Shown here piece by piece: positions 1 through 10,352 of a stretch of 64,000 nucleotides of DNA (position 1 is the stretch's first letter; every line of letters starts with the position of its first letter). Source of the stretch: Phaeovibrio sulfidiphilus (lineage in GTDB: Bacteria > Pseudomonadota > Alphaproteobacteria > Rhodospirillales > Rhodospirillaceae); assembly GCF_014861485.1 (NCBI RefSeq), contig NZ_JACZHT010000003.1, forward strand, positions 186,001 through 250,000, in the 5' to 3' direction. The notes beneath the pieces were generated by a model. The model had not been told where the DNA came from. It did not search any database and worked only from the letters and a program-made list of their open reading frames with translations. A program made the position numbers and the translations under genes.

Positions 1-1401
1 CCGTTCAAGGCCCAGAACATCACCGGCAATGTGGCGGTGACGCCGGAGTCCGATGTGCCCGGGCAGACGGGGGAAATCGGCCGGGCCCAGGCGCTTCAGG
101 CCCGGGCGTGCCGTGTTTCCCCCTCGGTTCACATGAACCCGGTTGTGCTGCGGCCCCGGGCGGGGGCGGGCTCGCTGGTGGTGGCCCGCGGGCAGCCCCT
201 GGGCTGGTACCGGGCGCGGGACTACGGCGCCTTGCGCCCGCGGCTCATGCCCCTGGTTCTGGACAGCCTGGAGACCCTCGGGTGCGACGCGGACCTGGTG
301 GTCGTCGAGGGCGCCGGAAGCCCGGTGGAGACCTATCTCAAGGACTCGGACATTGTGAACATGGCTCTGGCCACCGCCGCGGACCTGCCGGTCCTGATGG
401 TGGGGGATGTGGACCCGGGCGGCGCCATTGCCGCCCTTGTGGGCACCCACGCCCTTCTGGAGCCTCACGAGCGCGAGCGGGTCAGGGGCTACCTGGTCAA
501 CAAGATGCGCGGGGACTTCTCCCTGTTCGAGCCCGCCTGCCGGACCATCACCGAGCGCACGGGGTGGCCGTGTGCGGGCCTTGCGGGCTGGTTTGACCGG
601 GCCCGCGCCCTTCCCGCCGAGGACAGCCTGAGCCTGGAGCGCCCGGCGACCGGATCCGACGACGGCACCGTGCCGGTTTCGGTTCTCCGCTTTCCCAATG
701 TGGCCAATTTCGACGATCTGGACCCCCTGGCCCTGGATCCGGCCCTGAACGTGCACTGGGTCCGGGGGAGCGAGCCCATCCCGCAAGACTCCCGGGTGGT
801 GATCCTGCCCGGCTCGGGCTCCTCCCGCGCGGATCTGGAGTTCCTGCACGCCCGCGGCTGGCATCACGACCTGCACGCCCACGTGCGCCACGGGGGCCAT
901 GTGCTGGGACTCGGCGCGGGCTTTCGCATGCTGGGGCATGTGATCCGGGATCCGGAGGGGCTGGAGGGCCCGCCGGGGGACACGCCGGGGCTCGGACTTC
1001 TGGACATGGACACCTGCCTGGTCGGGGGGACGACGGCAACCACCCTGGAGGGGCGGGACACCCGCTTCGGCGTACCGGTCTCGGGCTACCGGACGGACCG
1101 GGCCGTTGTCAGCGGGGCGGACCTGTCGCGCCCCTTCCTGACCCTGGCCCTGCCGGACGGCACCGTACACCGGGAAGGCGCTGTGTCCGCCTGCGGACGG
1201 GTGGGCGGAAGCGACCTTCACGGCCTGCTGGCCTCGGACGGCTTTCGGGCCTCCTGGCTGAAAAGCGTGACCGGCCACGCCGGGGCACTGGAGGGCTTCG
1301 AGGCCCGGATCGAGGCCACCCTGGACGCCCTCGCGGATCACCTGGAAAGCACCCTCGACCTGGACGCCCTGCTAGCGCTCTCGGCCTCGGCCCGGTTCTG
1401 A
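1..1401 (+). CDS. cobQ: Cobyric acid synthase-like protein (CobQ family), 5' end missing
   Basis: The reading frame is open from base 1, so the N-terminal P-loop segment lies outside the window. CobQ family members amidate four side chains of adenosylcobyrinic a,c-diamide using glutamine and ATP (cobalamin synthesis, cytoplasm). The visible part starts with the CobQ signature PFKAQNITGN, then GEIGRAQALQA, MNPVVLRP, VVVEGAGSPVE, DIVNMALA and VNKMRGD, and ends in a class I glutaminase-like domain (about residues 250-440). The glutaminase part is abnormal. The family's GICGGYQMLG, which holds the nucleophilic Cys, reads GLGAGFRMLG (codons 907-936), so Cys is Gly. The usual GYEIHMG stretch reads GYRTDRA. 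A later His in DLHGLL is kept. The protein may use free ammonia, pair with a separate glutaminase, or be a diverged paralogue with another role. Family assignment is firm; function as a glutamine-dependent CobQ is doubtful. Confidence 0.8.
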   Translation, partial: PFKAQNITGNVAVTPESDVPGQTGEIGRAQALQARACRVSPSVHMNPVVLRPRAGAGSLVVARGQPLGWYRARDYGALRPRLMPLVLDSLETLGCDADLVVVEGAGSPVETYLKDSDIVNMALATAADLPVLMVGDVDPGGAIAALVGTHALLEPHERERVRGYLVNKMRGDFSLFEPACRTITERTGWPCAGLAGWFDRARALPAEDSLSLERPATGSDDGTVPVSVLRFPNVANFDDLDPLALDPALNVHWVRGSEPIPQDSRVVILPGSGSSRADLEFLHARGWHHDLHAHVRHGGHVLGLGAGFRMLGHVIRDPEGLEGPPGDTPGLGLLDMDTCLVGGTTATTLEGRDTRFGVPVSGYRTDRAVVSGADLSRPFLTLALPDGTVHREGAVSACGRVGGSDLHGLLASDGFRASWLKSVTGHAGALEGFEARIEATLDALADHLESTLDLDALLALSASARF

Positions 1402-2660
1402 GCGTGCCGGCATGGCTTCCGGCCGCCGGGCGGGAGGCAGCAGACGACAGAGTGCTGATGCGAACTGCGGACGTCCGAGCACAACGGGCGGCGAAGGGGT
1501 GCGGACCACCGGAAACGGCGACGGGCGGTGCCCGACGGGCAGCGGACCTGCTTCCGGCGACAGACTTGCGGCGGGCGGCAAAGGGCGGCACGGGGCAGCA
1601 CGCCTCCGGCCCAGGAGAACACAGAACACAAAAGAGAACATTTGTGGTTGACATGAGAACGTAGCAGGAATACCGTAAGGGCATGGGGCCATTGCCCCGC
1701 CCTTCCGAACCGCTTCCTGTGTCGTGTTTATTCTGCAGGGGAAACCTCCCATGCCCGTGGCCCCAAAAACTCGAAAAGAACAAAAATCGAATGAAATGGG
1801 GTCTCCCGCCACGCCACAGGCGATGCGGGCAGGCCGGGCACGACTTCCGCACACACAGGCAGGCTCCCGCTGTCACACGGGCCGGGAAACCAGCACCGGA
1901 CGCCGGGCTGGAGGCATACCGCCCCTCTCTCCCGGAGAAATCCCCTGTGCGGACCCGGACCCTGCCCCGGGCGTCACCATCCGGGCACCCTCCACCCTTC
2001 GCACCCGGGGCACCGCCCCGGAGTACAGGAGCGTCTCCGTCTGCCCCGAAGTGCGGGCGGGAGGAAACCGCCCAAAGACCGGGCTGCCGGGATGGAACCG
2101 GGGTCCGGCAGGAGGACAGGAAAGAACGCAAAACACGGATACTCTCTGGGGCGGAAGGCTCCCCGGCTCCGGCAGGGATGGCAGGGCCCGCCCCGCGGGG
2201 GCGGGAGGAGGCGCCCGGCCAAGAACGAAAGGAGCCCTCCGGCCACACCTTCGGAAACCCGAGGCATCCGCTCGCCCCGAAGCCTGCCGGGCGCAGGACG
2301 ACCGGTCTCCCGGCAAAAGCCTGCTGGCCATCAGGGCGACCGGTCTCCCAACAAAACGTGTGCGGATCCGCGCCCTGTTCTGCCGGGAAGCAGCCTCTCC
2401 ATCCGGCCCGAGCCCATACCTGCCCGAGCCCATACCTCTGCCTGTGCCTGACCACGCCTCTGTAACCCTCTGACCAGGCCCCCGCCCGGGGCGCACGGAC
2501 GCCCGGCCAGGGGACCAACACCCCGGGAGCAGGCCCCACTGCGATGGCAGCGCCCCCGGTGGAAAACGCCCCAGGCCACCCTCATCCCCGGCCCGCACCC
2601 ACGGGGGGCTGCGGGAACAGGAGCGCAGACCCCGAACCGGCTGTTCAGGAGCACCAGACC
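1402..2660. other. Intergenic region of about 1.26 kb without a supported gene
   Basis: Several frames are open because the DNA is GC-rich, but their translations are low-complexity Pro/Arg/Gly/Ala strings with no recognisable family and no good ribosome binding site. The stretch around 1611-1810 is noticeably richer in A/T than its surroundings and contains a promoter-like element, listed separately. Short direct repeats occur near 2310-2360 (GCGACCGGTCTCCC) and 2410-2440 (AGCCCATACCTG). The region may hold the regulatory DNA of the imuA-imuB-dnaE2 operon. Confidence 0.5.
1648..1676 (+). promoter_or_regulatory. Candidate sigma-70 promoter with clustered GAAC half-sites
   Basis: A consensus -35 box TTGACA (1648-1653) is followed after 17 bases by TACCGT (1671-1676), a weak -10 box. 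Four GAAC tetramers lie around it, starting at 1617, 1624, 1636 and 1657. Alphaproteobacterial LexA sites are direct repeats of GAAC/GTTC separated by 7 bases; here the nearest spacing is 8, so the match is imperfect. The element is almost 1 kb upstream of imuA, so its target is uncertain. Confidence 0.3.
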
Positions 2661-3455
2661 ATGCCCACCCCCTGCCCCGCCCTTGCGGCCCTGCGTGCCG
2701 GGATCGAGCGCATCGAGGGACGCAAGCACCTCTCCGACACGGTCCTTCCCTTTGGCCTTGCGGCCCTTGACGGGTGCCTGCCGGGAGGGGGGCTGGCCCT
2801 CCATGCCCTGCACGAGGTTGCCGGAGGGGAACCGGGCCCCGCTCACGCAGCCGCAGCAACACTTTTCGCTGCGGGCATTGCCTCACGGCTGGACGGACCG
2901 GTTCTGTGGTGCCTGGGACAGCCCGACCTGTTCCCCCCGGCCCTGGCCCGCGCGGGCCTGACGGAGGAACGGATTGTCTATGCGGAGGCTCCGGACAACA
3001 CCGCCCTTCTCTCCTGCTTCGAGGAGGGGCTGCGGCACGGCGGTCCGGCCGTGGTCATTGGCGAGGTCACGGCCCTGTCCCTGACGGCCTCCCGGCGGCT
3101 CCAGTTGGCGGCCGAACAGGGAAAGAGCATGGGAATTGCCATCCGGCGCCCGCCCCGCTCCCGTCGGAGCGCCCATCCCTTTCTCCAGCCCGGCGCGGCG
3201 GCCACCCGGTGGACGGTCTCGTCCCGCCCCACAGAACCGCTGGGCATGCCCGGGGTCGGGCGGGGGCGCTGGCATCTGGAACTGGTACGCTGCCGGGGCG
3301 GACGGCCCGGTGAATTCGAGGTGGAAGAATGTGATGAAACGGGTAGCCTCGGTCTGGTTTCCCTTCTGGGCCATCGAGGGCCATCGACAGCCGGAACACC
3401 GGATGGCGCCGACGAACATGCCGTCGTGGCCCCATACCGGCGCCGAGCCGGATAG
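2661..3455 (+). CDS. imuA: ImuA, RecA-like accessory protein of the mutasome
   Basis: ImuA is the RecA/SulA-like partner of ImuB and DnaE2 in SOS-induced translesion synthesis. The 264-residue product shows the alphaproteobacterial pattern: LRAGIERIEGR near the N-terminus, LPFGLAALDGCLPGGGLALHALHEV, a central RecA-like core (VLWCLGQPDLFPPAL, VVIGEV) and the C-terminal LELVRCRGG segment before a basic tail. The ATG at 2661 was chosen because AGGAG lies ten bases upstream (2647-2651) and the protein then begins just before the conserved region; an earlier in-frame ATG at 2544 would add only low-complexity sequence. The 3' end overlaps the start of imuB by 122 bases in a different frame, implying co-translation. 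Regulation by LexA is expected from the family, but no clear LexA box is adjacent. Confidence 0.88.
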   Translation: MPTPCPALAALRAGIERIEGRKHLSDTVLPFGLAALDGCLPGGGLALHALHEVAGGEPGPAHAAAATLFAAGIASRLDGPVLWCLGQPDLFPPALARAGLTEERIVYAEAPDNTALLSCFEEGLRHGGPAVVIGEVTALSLTASRRLQLAAEQGKSMGIAIRRPPRSRRSAHPFLQPGAAATRWTVSSRPTEPLGMPGVGRGRWHLELVRCRGGRPGEFEVEECDETGSLGLVSLLGHRGPSTAGTPDGADEHAVVAPYRRRAG

Positions 3456-6288
3456 CACCTGCGCACCCGCACATCCCGACCCATCACGAACAGGGCGGGC
3501 ATGCCGGCCCGCACCCCCGGATACGCCCGCTTCGCAGCCAGGATGCGCGAGCCACTCCGCCCGCGCGGCGGATGGTGCCCCCGCACCCTCCGCTCCAACC
3601 TCTTGCCAGGCTGGGCACGCATACCGCTCCGCAGTCGCGGATGCGCCCGCTTCACAGCCAGGGTGCGCAAGCCACTCCGCCCGCAAGGCAAGCGGTGCCC
3701 CCGCGCCTTCCTCCCCAACCTTTCGACAGACTGGGCACGCTTGCTGCCCCGCACCCGGAATGCAGTGCAAGCCGGCACAGCCTGCCATCCGGGCACCGTT
3801 CGACACGGCAGCCCCCCCTGTCACATCGGTTGACGCCGCGGCCCATGCTGCGGCCCATGCTGCGGCCCATGTCCAATCCCATACAAGCCCCAATACCCGC
3901 CCCGCGGCTACCACCTGCGCCGGAACAGGCATCGACACCAGAAATCGTGCCAAGGGCACCACAGGCACCAGCACCAACATCGGAACCCGTCCCGGTGCTG
4001 ATGCCGGCACCTTCACGGCCACCACCACCGATGAGAGCTCCCGTCCTGATACCGGCACCCATACCCAGGACCATGCCGGTGCCCATGCCGCACGCCCGCA
4101 GCATGGAAGCACTCTGGCCACATCAGGCACCCATACGGCCGCCCCCGTGGCCGCGCAGTCCGCATCCCCCCTTGTACCCCAGCCTGGTGTCGGCTCGGCC
4201 ATACAGGCCGCGTCACACCCACACCCCGTGCTCCACCCCACGCCCCCCTCGAGCGTTCACCCCGCCGCGTCGCGAAACCACGTGGTCACCCCCTCGGGTG
4301 CCCACATCATCGACTCAGCTTCCACCCGGTCTGCAGCCCGCTCTGCCACTCCCTCCTCCACCCGTTCAGCCACCTGCTCGCCCACTCCCTCCGCCCCACG
4401 GCTCACCGCCAACCTCTCCGCCACACACACCTCCGTCGCTCATCCGGCTCCCCCCGCTGCGCCCCCCTCGGTCGGCCACGCCACTGTTTGGGCCACTCAC
4501 GCGACCGCCCCTTCCGCGGTGCACTCCGCCGGCCCCTCCGTGTCCCACCCTGGCGCCGGCTCGGCCATGCAGTCCGCCTTACACCCCATGCTCCACCCCG
4601 AGCCCCCCTCGACCGCGCAGTCCGGCTTACACTCTGTGTTCCGCCCCCCGCCCCCCTCGGGCACCCGGGTTTCCCCCCCTGTCCCGGTCGAACGACGCAC
4701 CGTGCGTGCTGCCGCACACCACTCCCGCACCGCATACGGAACCCCGCCCGAGGGACCGCGAGCCCCCTGTGCGACCGCCCCCCTGCACGAACACCGCACG
4801 GCCCAGCCCGCCCCCCTGGTCCTGAGCGCCCGAAGCGGGAACCGGGACCGGGTCCACGCTGCCTGCCCGGAGGCCCTGGCTCTGGGCATCCGCCCGGGCA
4901 TGAGCCTCACCCGGGCCCGGGCCCTGGTCGAGCCCCTGACGGTCATCCCGGCCACACCTGCGGACGACGCCCGCAGGCTTGAGGCCCTGGGCCTGCGGCT
5001 TCTGGAGACCTTCTCCCCCCATATCGGCGTGGACCCTCCGGACGGCCTTCTTCTCGAGACCACAGGCGTGGACCATCTGTTCGGGGGAGAGACCGCCCTC
5101 ATGGAGGCCCTGGAGCGTTATCTCCGCGACCTGGGGCTGACGCCGCGCCTGGCCCTGGCCGACACCCCGGCCGCGGCCCGGGCTCTGGCCCGCCACGGCG
5201 CCCGCACCTGCACCATTGCCCCTGCGGGCACCACGCGGACCCACCTGGCTCCCCTGCCCCTGGAGGCCCTCCGGCTGCCCGAGACCATACGGGACGGCCT
5301 TCTCACCCTGGGCTTCGAGCGGATCGGCGACCTTCTGAAGCGCCCCCGCGCGCCCCTGGCCCGGCGCTTCGGCCCCGTGATCAGCCTGCGGCTGGACCAG
5401 GCCCTGGGGGACGTGGACGAACCGTTCCGGCCCCTTCGCGCCCGGGAGACGCCCCAGGCCCGCATGGCCTTTGCCGAGCCCGTCGGCACGGGGGAGTCCA
5501 TCGCGGCGGCGGCGAACCTCCTGGCCCGGAGCCTCTGCCACACCCTGCAAAACCGGGGGCTGGGCGGACGGGTGTTCGACCTGTTCTGCCACCGGGTGGA
5601 CCACCGGGTGGTGAGCCTGCGCATCCGGACCTCCACCGCCCTTCACGACCCGGCACGGCTTGCGCGCCTGTTTCGCGAGCGCATCGACACGCTTGATCCC
5701 GGCTTCGGCATCGAGACCATGATCCTCCGGGCCACGGCCACCCTCCCCCTTGCGCCCGCCCGGCAGACCACCACCGACGACGGGGATGAGGGCAGCCCGG
5801 CCTCCGTGCGCGACCTGTCCCCGCTTGTGGACATCCTGGTCAACCGCCTGGGCGGCCAGCGGGTCTACACCCTGCGGAGCGTGGAGAGCGACGTGCCCGA
5901 GCGCTCGGTGGTGCGCATCCCGGTTCTGTCCCGGTCCGACCGGGATCCGCCGCCGGGCTCCGGAGCGGGCACAGGGACGGCCCCTCCCTGGCCCCGGCCC
6001 GTGCGCCTTCTCACGCCACCGGAATCCATCGACGCGCTGGCCCTTCTTCCGGACAGGCCCCCCAGGGCCTTCACCTGGCGGGGCACCCGCTACCGGGTCG
6101 TGTGCGCCGACGGCCCCGAACGCATCTTCGGGGAGTGGTGGAAGCGCCCGGCCGAGCAGGACGCGGTGCGGGACTACTTCCGCCTGGAAACCGACACCGG
6201 GGAGCGCTACTGGGTCTACCGCCTGGGGGACGGGGAGAACCCGGACACGGGCTCGGGCCGCTGGTTTCTGCAGGGGTTTTTCGCATGA
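3334..6288 (+). CDS. imuB: ImuB, Y-family polymerase-like protein with a giant low-complexity insertion
   Basis: ImuB is a catalytically inactive Y-family homologue that bridges DnaE2, ImuA and the beta clamp during mutagenic repair. The frame starts at ATG 3334 (GGAAG just upstream) with [12 protein letters not shown], the first beta strand of the fold. The next ImuB-like stretch (LVLSARSG, then [15 protein letters not shown] and GVDHLFGGE) begins only near residue 495. Residues of about 23-494 are a Pro/Ala/Ser/Thr/His-rich insertion containing a 40-residue tandem repeat and AAH repeats. The remainder matches ImuB to its end ([41 protein letters not shown]). The product is 984 residues, about twice the usual length. 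The frame has no stop across the insertion. It overlaps dnaE2 by ATGA. Whether the insertion is kept in the mature protein cannot be judged from sequence. Confidence 0.85.
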   Translation: MKRVASVWFPFWAIEGHRQPEHRMAPTNMPSWPHTGAEPDSTCAPAHPDPSRTGRACRPAPPDTPASQPGCASHSARAADGAPAPSAPTSCQAGHAYRSAVADAPASQPGCASHSARKASGAPAPSSPTFRQTGHACCPAPGMQCKPAQPAIRAPFDTAAPPVTSVDAAAHAAAHAAAHVQSHTSPNTRPAATTCAGTGIDTRNRAKGTTGTSTNIGTRPGADAGTFTATTTDESSRPDTGTHTQDHAGAHAARPQHGSTLATSGTHTAAPVAAQSASPLVPQPGVGSAIQAASHPHPVLHPTPPSSVHPAASRNHVVTPSGAHIIDSASTRSAARSATPSSTRSATCSPTPSAPRLTANLSATHTSVAHPAPPAAPPSVGHATVWATHATAPSAVHSAGPSVSHPGAGSAMQSALHPMLHPEPPSTAQSGLHSVFRPPPPSGTRVSPPVPVERRTVRAAAHHSRTAYGTPPEGPRAPCATAPLHEHRTAQPAPLVLSARSGNRDRVHAACPEALALGIRPGMSLTRARALVEPLTVIPATPADDARRLEALGLRLLETFSPHIGVDPPDGLLLETTGVDHLFGGETALMEALERYLRDLGLTPRLALADTPAAARALARHGARTCTIAPAGTTRTHLAPLPLEALRLPETIRDGLLTLGFERIGDLLKRPRAPLARRFGPVISLRLDQALGDVDEPFRPLRARETPQARMAFAEPVGTGESIAAAANLLARSLCHTLQNRGLGGRVFDLFCHRVDHRVVSLRIRTSTALHDPARLARLFRERIDTLDPGFGIETMILRATATLPLAPARQTTTDDGDEGSPASVRDLSPLVDILVNRLGGQRVYTLRSVESDVPERSVVRIPVLSRSDRDPPPGSGAGTGTAPPWPRPVRLLTPPESIDALALLPDRPPRAFTWRGTRYRVVCADGPERIFGEWWKRPAEQDAVRDYFRLETDTGERYWVYRLGDGENPDTGSGRWFLQGFFA
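3520..3759 (+). repeat. Two tandem copies of a 120-bp (40-residue) unit inside imuB
   Basis: The DNA from 3520 repeats imperfectly with a period of exactly 120 bases (3520-3639 and 3640-3759). Each unit encodes D-(T/A)[13 protein letters not shown] followed by GAPAPS and a GHA segment. A partial earlier unit ends just before 3520. Further low-complexity repeats follow: GCCCATGCTGCG is iterated near 3840-3870, and a longer imperfect repeat encodes G(V/A)GSA(I/M)Q (about 4190 and 4553). The period is a multiple of three, so the frame is preserved. Confidence 0.85.
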
Positions 6289-9200
6289 GCCCGACCGTCA
6301 CCCGCCTGCCCGTGCGGCCGCCCGACACGCCCCCCCGAAGCGCGTCCTGGCACACCGGGCCCGACAGTCCGCAAGGCCCCCGCAGCCCGGGTGGATCCGG
6401 CACCCCCCCGCCCTGGGTGGAGCTTCAGGTCACGTCCCACTACAGCTTCCTGCGGGGCGCCTCCTCCTGCGACGAGCTGTTCGAGACCGCCCGGCGCCTG
6501 GGCATGAGGGCCCTTGCCATCACGGACCGGAACTCCCTTGCGGGCGTGGTGCGCGCCCGCGAGGCCGCGCGGGCCACCGGGGTGCGGCTGATTGTCGGCG
6601 CCCGCCTGGATCTCCGGGACGGCGCGTCCCTTCTGGTCTACCCCCGGGACAAGGATGCCTACTCGGGCCTGTGCCGCCTGCTCTCGCTGGGCAAGGCGCG
6701 GGCGGGCAAGGGCCGCTGCGACCTGGGCTGGGAGGACGTCCACACCCACGCCCGCGGCCTGATCGCCATCCTGGTGAGCGGGGAGCCGGACGACGCCCTG
6801 CGCTCCGCCCTCGGGCACACGGCCCGGATTTTCGGACAGGACGGCTTTGTGGCCCTGACGCCGCGACGCCGGCCGGACGACGCCGTACGCCTGCACCGGA
6901 TCGAGCGCCTGGGACAGGAGGCCGGCGTACGCCCGGTGGTCACCGGCGATGTCCTGTTCCACAGCCCCGAGCGCCGCAGGCTCCAGGATGTGCTGACCTG
7001 CATCCGCCTGAAAACCACCATTGACGCCCTCGGCTTCCGGCGCGAGCGCCATGCGGACCGACACCTGAGGGCGCCAGCCGAGATGCAGCGCCTTCTTGCC
7101 CGCCACCCCGAGGCCCTGGAGCGCAGCCGGATGATTGCGGATCTCTGCCGCTTCTCGCTCGATGAGCTGGTCTACCAGTATCCCGAGGAGCGGGCGGACC
7201 CGAGCCGCTCGCCCCAGGAAAACCTGGAGGATCTGACCCGGGAGGGTGCCCGCAGGCGCTACCCGGACGGGGTTCCCGAAAAGGTCGGCCGCACCCTGGA
7301 CCACGAGCTGGCCCTGATCCGGAAGCTGGACTACGCGCCCTATTTCCTGACGGTTCATGCCATTGTCCGCTTTGCCCGCTCCCGGGGCATCCTGTGCCAG
7401 GGGCGGGGCTCGGCGGCCAACTCGGCGGTGTGCTACGTGCTGGGGATCACCTCGGTGGACCCGGCCTCCAGCGACCTGCTCTTCGAGCGCTTCCTGTCGG
7501 AGGAGCGTGCCGAGCCGCCGGACATCGACGTGGACTTCGAGCACGACCGCCGGGAAATCGTGCTCCAGTGGATTTTCGAGACCTACGGCCGAAACCACGC
7601 CGCCCTGTGCGCCACCGTCATCCGCTACCGGACCCGGGGCGCCCTGCGGGATGTGGGCCGGGCCCTGGGACTGGACAGCGACACCCTGAACCGCCTTCTG
7701 GAGCTGACCTCCCGCTGGTCCGACACAGGCCTGCGCCCGGAGGATCTGGAGGGCTGCACCCTGAACCTGCAGGACTGGCGCATCCGCCTGGCCCTGGAGC
7801 TGTCGGAGCAGCTTGCGGGCGCCCCGCGCCACCTCAGCCAGCACCCGGGGGGCTTCGTCCTCACCCGCGAGCCCCTGGACAGCCTGGTCCCCGTCGAGCC
7901 CGCCGCCATGGAGGGCCGCCAGGTCATCGAGTGGGACAAGGACGACATCGACGCCCTGAAATTCATGAAGGTGGACTGCCTGGCCCTGGGCATGCTCTCG
8001 TGCCTGCGACGGGCCTTCGACCTTCTGGCCCGTCACAAGGGGATCCCCCTCGACCTGGCCCGCATCCCGCCCGAGGATCCGGCCACCTACACGATGATCT
8101 CCCGGGCCGACACCCTGGGGGTCTTCCAGATCGAATCCCGGGCCCAGATGTCCATGCTGCCCCGCCTGAAGCCCCGGACCTTCTATGACCTGGTCATCCA
8201 GGTGGCCATTGTCCGGCCCGGGCCCATCCAGGGCGACATGGTCCACCCCTACCTGCGGCGGCGCAACGGGCTGGAGAGTGTCTCCTACCCGAGCGAGGAT
8301 CTGCGAACCGTGCTGGACAAGACCCTGGGCGTGCCCCTGTTCCAGGAGCAGGCCATGCGCGTGGCCATTGTGGCCGGGGGCTTCACGCCGGGCGAGGCGG
8401 ACCAGTTGCGCAAGTCCATGGCCACCTTCCGCAACCGGGGCGGCGTGGACACCTTCGAGACCCGGCTGGTGGAGGGCATGGTGGCCAACGGCTATGAGCG
8501 CGGGTTTGCCGAGGCCACCTTCCGGCAGATCCAGGGCTTCGGCAGCTACGGGTTCCCGGAAAGCCACGCGGCCTCGTTCGCCCTGATCGCCTATGCCTCG
8601 TCCTACCTGAAGTGCCATCACCCCGAGGTGTTCTGCACCGCCCTTCTGAACGCCCAGCCCATGGGCTTCTACGCCCCGGCCCAGATCGTGCGCGACGCCC
8701 GCGCCCACGGGGTCGAGATCCGGCCCGTGTGTGTGAACGCCTCGCGCTGGGACTGCACCCTCGAGCCCTCCGGGGCGGGAAAGACCCGGCGACTGGCGGT
8801 GCGTCTCGGCTTTCGCATGATCCGGGGCCTGAGCAACACCGACATGGCCGCCCTGATCCTGGCCCGCACCGAACGCCCCTTCGACAGCCTGGACGACCTG
8901 CGGACCCGGTGCACGGCGCGGGCCTCCACCCTGGAGCGGCTGGCGGACGCGGATGCCTTCCGCCCCGCCTTCGGCCTGCCCCGCCGGGAGGCCCTGTGGG
9001 CCGTCCGGGCCCTGAAGAACGCGCCCCTGGACCTGTTTCGCGCCGCCAGCGCCCGGGAGAAAACCGGCATCGCCGAGGTCCGGGAACCGGAGATGGACCT
9101 TGTCCCCATGCCCGCAGCCAGCGAGGTGCTCCACGACTACGGCACCGTGGGCCTCAGCCTGCGGGCCCACCCGGTCTCGTTCCTGCGCGGGTCACTTTCG

Positions 9201-9572
9201 GAGCGGCGCATCGTCACCTGCGAGGAGGCCACCTCGGCCAACGACGGGCGCTGGCTGGAGATCGCGGGCCTGGTCCTGGTGCGCCAGCGTCCGGGAACCG
9301 CCCGGGGCGTCCTGTTTGTCACCCTGGAGGACGAGACCGGCATCACCAACGTGGTCGTCTGGAAAAACGTCTACGAGGAGTTCCGGCGCACGTTGCTGAC
9401 GGCCCCCCTCATCGGGGTGCGGGGCTCGATCCAGCGGGAGGGCGAGGTGGTGCACCTGGTGGCCCGGCGCATCACCGACCTCTCGGCCCTGCTGGGACAG
9501 CTTGGCGGACCGGCGGAGCCCACCCCCACAGAGGCAACGGGGTTTCGTGTTCCAACCCGGGACTTCCGCTAG
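6285..9572 (+). CDS. dnaE2: DnaE2, error-prone DNA polymerase III alpha subunit
   Basis: DnaE2 (ImuC) is the C-family polymerase that extends across damaged template together with ImuA and ImuB. The 1095-residue protein has an N-terminal PHP domain ([23 protein letters not shown]), the polymerase core with [18 protein letters not shown] and [13 protein letters not shown] (catalytic Asp about D415 and D417), the third Asp in [12 protein letters not shown] (about D564), the QHPGGFVL segment and a C-terminal OB-fold region ([23 protein letters not shown]). The ATG at 6285 overlaps the imuB stop (ATGA), which fixes the start. The length and the missing epsilon-binding extension fit DnaE2 rather than the replicative DnaE1. 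It is the last gene of the imuA-imuB-dnaE2 operon and converges with the LysE gene. Confidence 0.95.
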   Translation: MSPTVTRLPVRPPDTPPRSASWHTGPDSPQGPRSPGGSGTPPPWVELQVTSHYSFLRGASSCDELFETARRLGMRALAITDRNSLAGVVRAREAARATGVRLIVGARLDLRDGASLLVYPRDKDAYSGLCRLLSLGKARAGKGRCDLGWEDVHTHARGLIAILVSGEPDDALRSALGHTARIFGQDGFVALTPRRRPDDAVRLHRIERLGQEAGVRPVVTGDVLFHSPERRRLQDVLTCIRLKTTIDALGFRRERHADRHLRAPAEMQRLLARHPEALERSRMIADLCRFSLDELVYQYPEERADPSRSPQENLEDLTREGARRRYPDGVPEKVGRTLDHELALIRKLDYAPYFLTVHAIVRFARSRGILCQGRGSAANSAVCYVLGITSVDPASSDLLFERFLSEERAEPPDIDVDFEHDRREIVLQWIFETYGRNHAALCATVIRYRTRGALRDVGRALGLDSDTLNRLLELTSRWSDTGLRPEDLEGCTLNLQDWRIRLALELSEQLAGAPRHLSQHPGGFVLTREPLDSLVPVEPAAMEGRQVIEWDKDDIDALKFMKVDCLALGMLSCLRRAFDLLARHKGIPLDLARIPPEDPATYTMISRADTLGVFQIESRAQMSMLPRLKPRTFYDLVIQVAIVRPGPIQGDMVHPYLRRRNGLESVSYPSEDLRTVLDKTLGVPLFQEQAMRVAIVAGGFTPGEADQLRKSMATFRNRGGVDTFETRLVEGMVANGYERGFAEATFRQIQGFGSYGFPESHAASFALIAYASSYLKCHHPEVFCTALLNAQPMGFYAPAQIVRDARAHGVEIRPVCVNASRWDCTLEPSGAGKTRRLAVRLGFRMIRGLSNTDMAALILARTERPFDSLDDLRTRCTARASTLERLADADAFRPAFGLPRREALWAVRALKNAPLDLFRAASAREKTGIAEVREPEMDLVPMPAASEVLHDYGTVGLSLRAHPVSFLRGSLSERRIVTCEEATSANDGRWLEIAGLVLVRQRPGTARGVLFVTLEDETGITNVVVWKNVYEEFRRTLLTAPLIGVRGSIQREGEVVHLVARRITDLSALLGQLGGPAEPTPTEATGFRVPTRDFR

Positions 9573-9629
9573 CCCCGGCGCCCGGACCCGCCCTTGCAGG
9601 ACCGCCTGCCTCCGCGGGCCCCGCCGCCG

Positions 9630-10352
9630 TCACAGAGGGTCAAGGTAAAGCAGAAGAACGGAAAGGACGAGAAACAGCGCAAAGACATAATTGGCGCGCC
9701 GGATCGTTTCTGCTGTCAGGAAGCGGCGCATCAGGGCCCCCAGGGCTGCCCAGACAAACACCGCCCCGATCCCGGCCACCGTGAACAGGGCCGCAATCAG
9801 CCAGAGCCGGAGCTCCCGCCCCTCGCCGGTCTGCACATAGGTGCTGACGATAATCAGGTTGGTGATCCAGGCCTTGATGTTGACCTGCTGGAGCAGGAAC
9901 CCGCCGAAAAAACCGGGCAGGCGAACCCGGGCCTGCCCCCGGGGATCTGCCATTGCCTCCGGCCCCGGATCGCTTCCGTCTGCGGGCCGTGCCGGAACCA
10001 ACGCCGGGCGGCGGATCCACCGGCCCGGGCGCACAGCCCGGAGCGACGGCAGACGAAGGCCGGAAATCCGCCACGCAAGCCAGAGAAGGTACACGGTTCC
10101 CGCGACCCGCAGCCCCTCGAGGGCGAACGGATACAGGCGGAACACCTCCCCCAGTCCGTAGCCCAGCGCCAGAAGCGACAGGTTCGCCCCGAGGGCCGAG
10201 CCCAGCGCCAGAGGCGCTGCCGCCGCCACACCCCGCTCCAGCCCCGTGGCCAGAGCCAGGGTGTTGTTGGGGCCGGGAGTGTAGCACAGGGACACCGCCA
10301 GCAACGCGGGGGATACCAGGAAAAGAAGCGTGTCGGCGGACAGAAGGGTCAC
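9630..10352 (-). CDS. LysE/RhtB-family amino acid exporter
   Basis: This is an inner-membrane protein of 240 residues with five to six predicted membrane segments and the family hallmark CYTPGPNNTLALATG near residue 23. LysE/RhtB proteins export amino acids or related metabolites; the substrate cannot be told from sequence. A hydrophilic loop (about residues 115-150, RRPALVPARPADGSDPG) separates the two halves, and the FLLQQVNIKAW segment typical of the family follows. The start is a GTG at 10352 that overlaps the stop of the upstream methyltransferase gene by four bases (GTGA), so the two are probably co-translated. The gene ends tail-to-tail with dnaE2, 57 bases apart, with no obvious terminator hairpin between them. 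Confidence 0.85.
   Translation of the reverse strand: MTLLSADTLLFLVSPALLAVSLCYTPGPNNTLALATGLERGVAAAAPLALGSALGANLSLLALGYGLGEVFRLYPFALEGLRVAGTVYLLWLAWRISGLRLPSLRAVRPGRWIRRPALVPARPADGSDPGPEAMADPRGQARVRLPGFFGGFLLQQVNIKAWITNLIIVSTYVQTGEGRELRLWLIAALFTVAGIGAVFVWAALGALMRRFLTAETIRRANYVFALFLVLSVLLLYLDPL

Noticed and set aside
1617-1660. LexA box of the mutasome operon
   Set aside because: GAAC half-sites are present but none is separated by the seven bases expected for this class, and the site is nearly 1 kb from imuA; kept only as a weak observation.
2092-2543. Open frames on both strands before imuA
   Set aside because: Low-complexity Pro/Arg/Gly products, no ribosome-binding site and no family; treated as non-coding.
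6216-9170. Very long open frame on the minus strand opposite dnaE2
   Set aside because: It is a shadow of the GC-rich dnaE2 gene; its translation has no family features and the plus-strand gene is certain.
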